A DNA stretch of 64,000 bases from Psychrobacillus sp. OK028. GTDB taxonomy: Bacteria > Bacillota > Bacilli > Bacillales_A > Planococcaceae. Below are positions 63,530 to 64,000 of the stretch, piece by piece (position 1 is the first letter of the stretch; each line of letters opens with the position of its first letter). Position numbers and translations under genes: made by a program. The stretch is taken from the NCBI RefSeq assembly GCF_900103605.1, contig NZ_FNHY01000002.1, forward strand, positions 372,001-436,000, written 5' to 3'. A model generated the notes under the pieces. That model did not search any database. It was given only the letters and a program-made list of their open reading frames with translations, and had not been told where the DNA came from.

Positions 63530-64000
63530 ATGATTTCAGTAAATGATTTTAAGACTGGCTTAACAATTTTAGTAGATGGTGTTTTGTACAGAGTATTAGA
63601 TTTTCAACATGTTAAACCTGGTAAAGGTGCAGCATTCGTACGCTCTAAATTGAGAAATTTACGTAACGGTTCGGTGAACGAAAAAACTTTCCGTGCTGGG
63701 GAAAAAGTTGAAAAAGCACAAATTGATAACCGTAAAATGCAATATTTATACGCTAGTGGGGATCAGCATGTGTTCATGGATACAGATTCTTACGAACAAA
63801 TTGAACTAAGTGAAAACCAAATCGAGTATGAACTAAAGTTTTTACGCGAAAATATGGAAGTACATGTAATTCAATTCCAAGGAGAGACTTTAGGTGTAGA
63901 GCTACCAAAGTCAGTTGTTCTAGAAGTAACGGAAACAGAACCAGGTATTAAAGGGGATACTTCAGGCGGAGGATCAAAAACTGCTAGTCTTGAAACTGGT
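63530..64000 (+). CDS. efp: Elongation factor P (cut by window end)
   Basis: The first 157 residues of elongation factor P, which rescues ribosomes stalled at polyproline. [15 protein letters not shown] carries Lys32 at the modified position (5-aminopentanol in B. subtilis). The frame is open to the window end; about 28 residues are missing compared with the usual 185. The start follows TTTGGAGGAAAAATA. It is probably co-transcribed with the M24 peptidase. Confidence 0.97.
   Translation, partial: MISVNDFKTGLTILVDGVLYRVLDFQHVKPGKGAAFVRSKLRNLRNGSVNEKTFRAGEKVEKAQIDNRKMQYLYASGDQHVFMDTDSYEQIELSENQIEYELKFLRENMEVHVIQFQGETLGVELPKSVVLEVTETEPGIKGDTSGGGSKTASLETG

Noticed and set aside
1-64000. CRISPR arrays, rRNA, tRNA genes and integrases
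   Set aside because: No regular spaced repeats, cloverleaf genes, rRNA or site-specific recombinase were found, even at the island borders.

Overview
The window is low-GC Firmicute DNA from the order Bacillales, most likely Planococcaceae/Caryophanaceae (relatives of Psychrobacillus or Lysinibacillus). This rests on AT-rich codon use, strong GGAGG-type ribosome binding sites, and gene order matching the Bacillus subtilis yqf-yqg-yqh block. The genus is inference.

Layout. 1-6900: end of an acyl-CoA dehydrogenase, cytochrome c550, trmK, a Nif3-like protein, ispH, a VrrA/YqfQ-like protein, cshB and nfo. 7000-9700: a DUF2624 gene diverging from the znuC-znuB-zur zinc operon, which has a Zur-box-like operator. 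9750-16240: an NAD(P)-binding reductase, a HAD phosphatase, ispG, a LysM protein, DUF1189, a Na/Pi cotransporter, DUF456 and sodA. 16250-28630: an accessory island inserted between sodA and pbpA. 28770-43180: pbpA, pstSCAB-phoU behind a Pho-box-like site, rpmG, folate cyclo-ligase, an LTA-synthase-like sulfatase behind an ECF-type promoter, lipoproteins, an MBL hydrolase and small membrane proteins. 43300-48570: a SufR-like regulator, a lipoprotein and the comG competence pilus operon. 48680-53500: aroK, then a tandem glycine riboswitch controlling gcvT-gcvPA-gcvPB. 53600-64000: pnuC, DUF2809, an AAA+ ATPase gene split by an in-frame stop, a rhodanese, lipM, a class II ribonucleotide reductase with NrdR boxes, a cation efflux protein, a YqhR-like protein, an M24 peptidase and the start of efp.

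The accessory island is the most interesting part. Two directly repeated elements of about 440-450 bp flank it (16251-16700 and 28193-28632). Each has about 16-bp terminal inverted repeats, looks like a MITE and carries a conserved terminator-like hairpin. Between them lie a small membrane protein, a membrane/coiled-coil protein, an unrecognised 216-residue protein, two proteins with HEPN-type R-x4-H motifs, an Nmad3-like gene split by a frameshift in a T-rich tract, a short DUF7662-like protein, an Mrr-type endonuclease with a long unrecognised N-terminus, and a divergent GIY-YIG-like protein. Remnants of an IS1595-like transposase, a SRAP peptidase and other genes lie among them. I read this as a mobile, partly decaying defence-type island. 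No integrase, CRISPR array, rRNA or tRNA was seen.

The core genes serve housekeeping roles: isoprenoid synthesis (ispG, ispH), metal and phosphate uptake, cell wall and teichoic acid synthesis, glycine cleavage and lipoylation (gcv and lipM are functionally linked), deoxynucleotide supply and DNA uptake.
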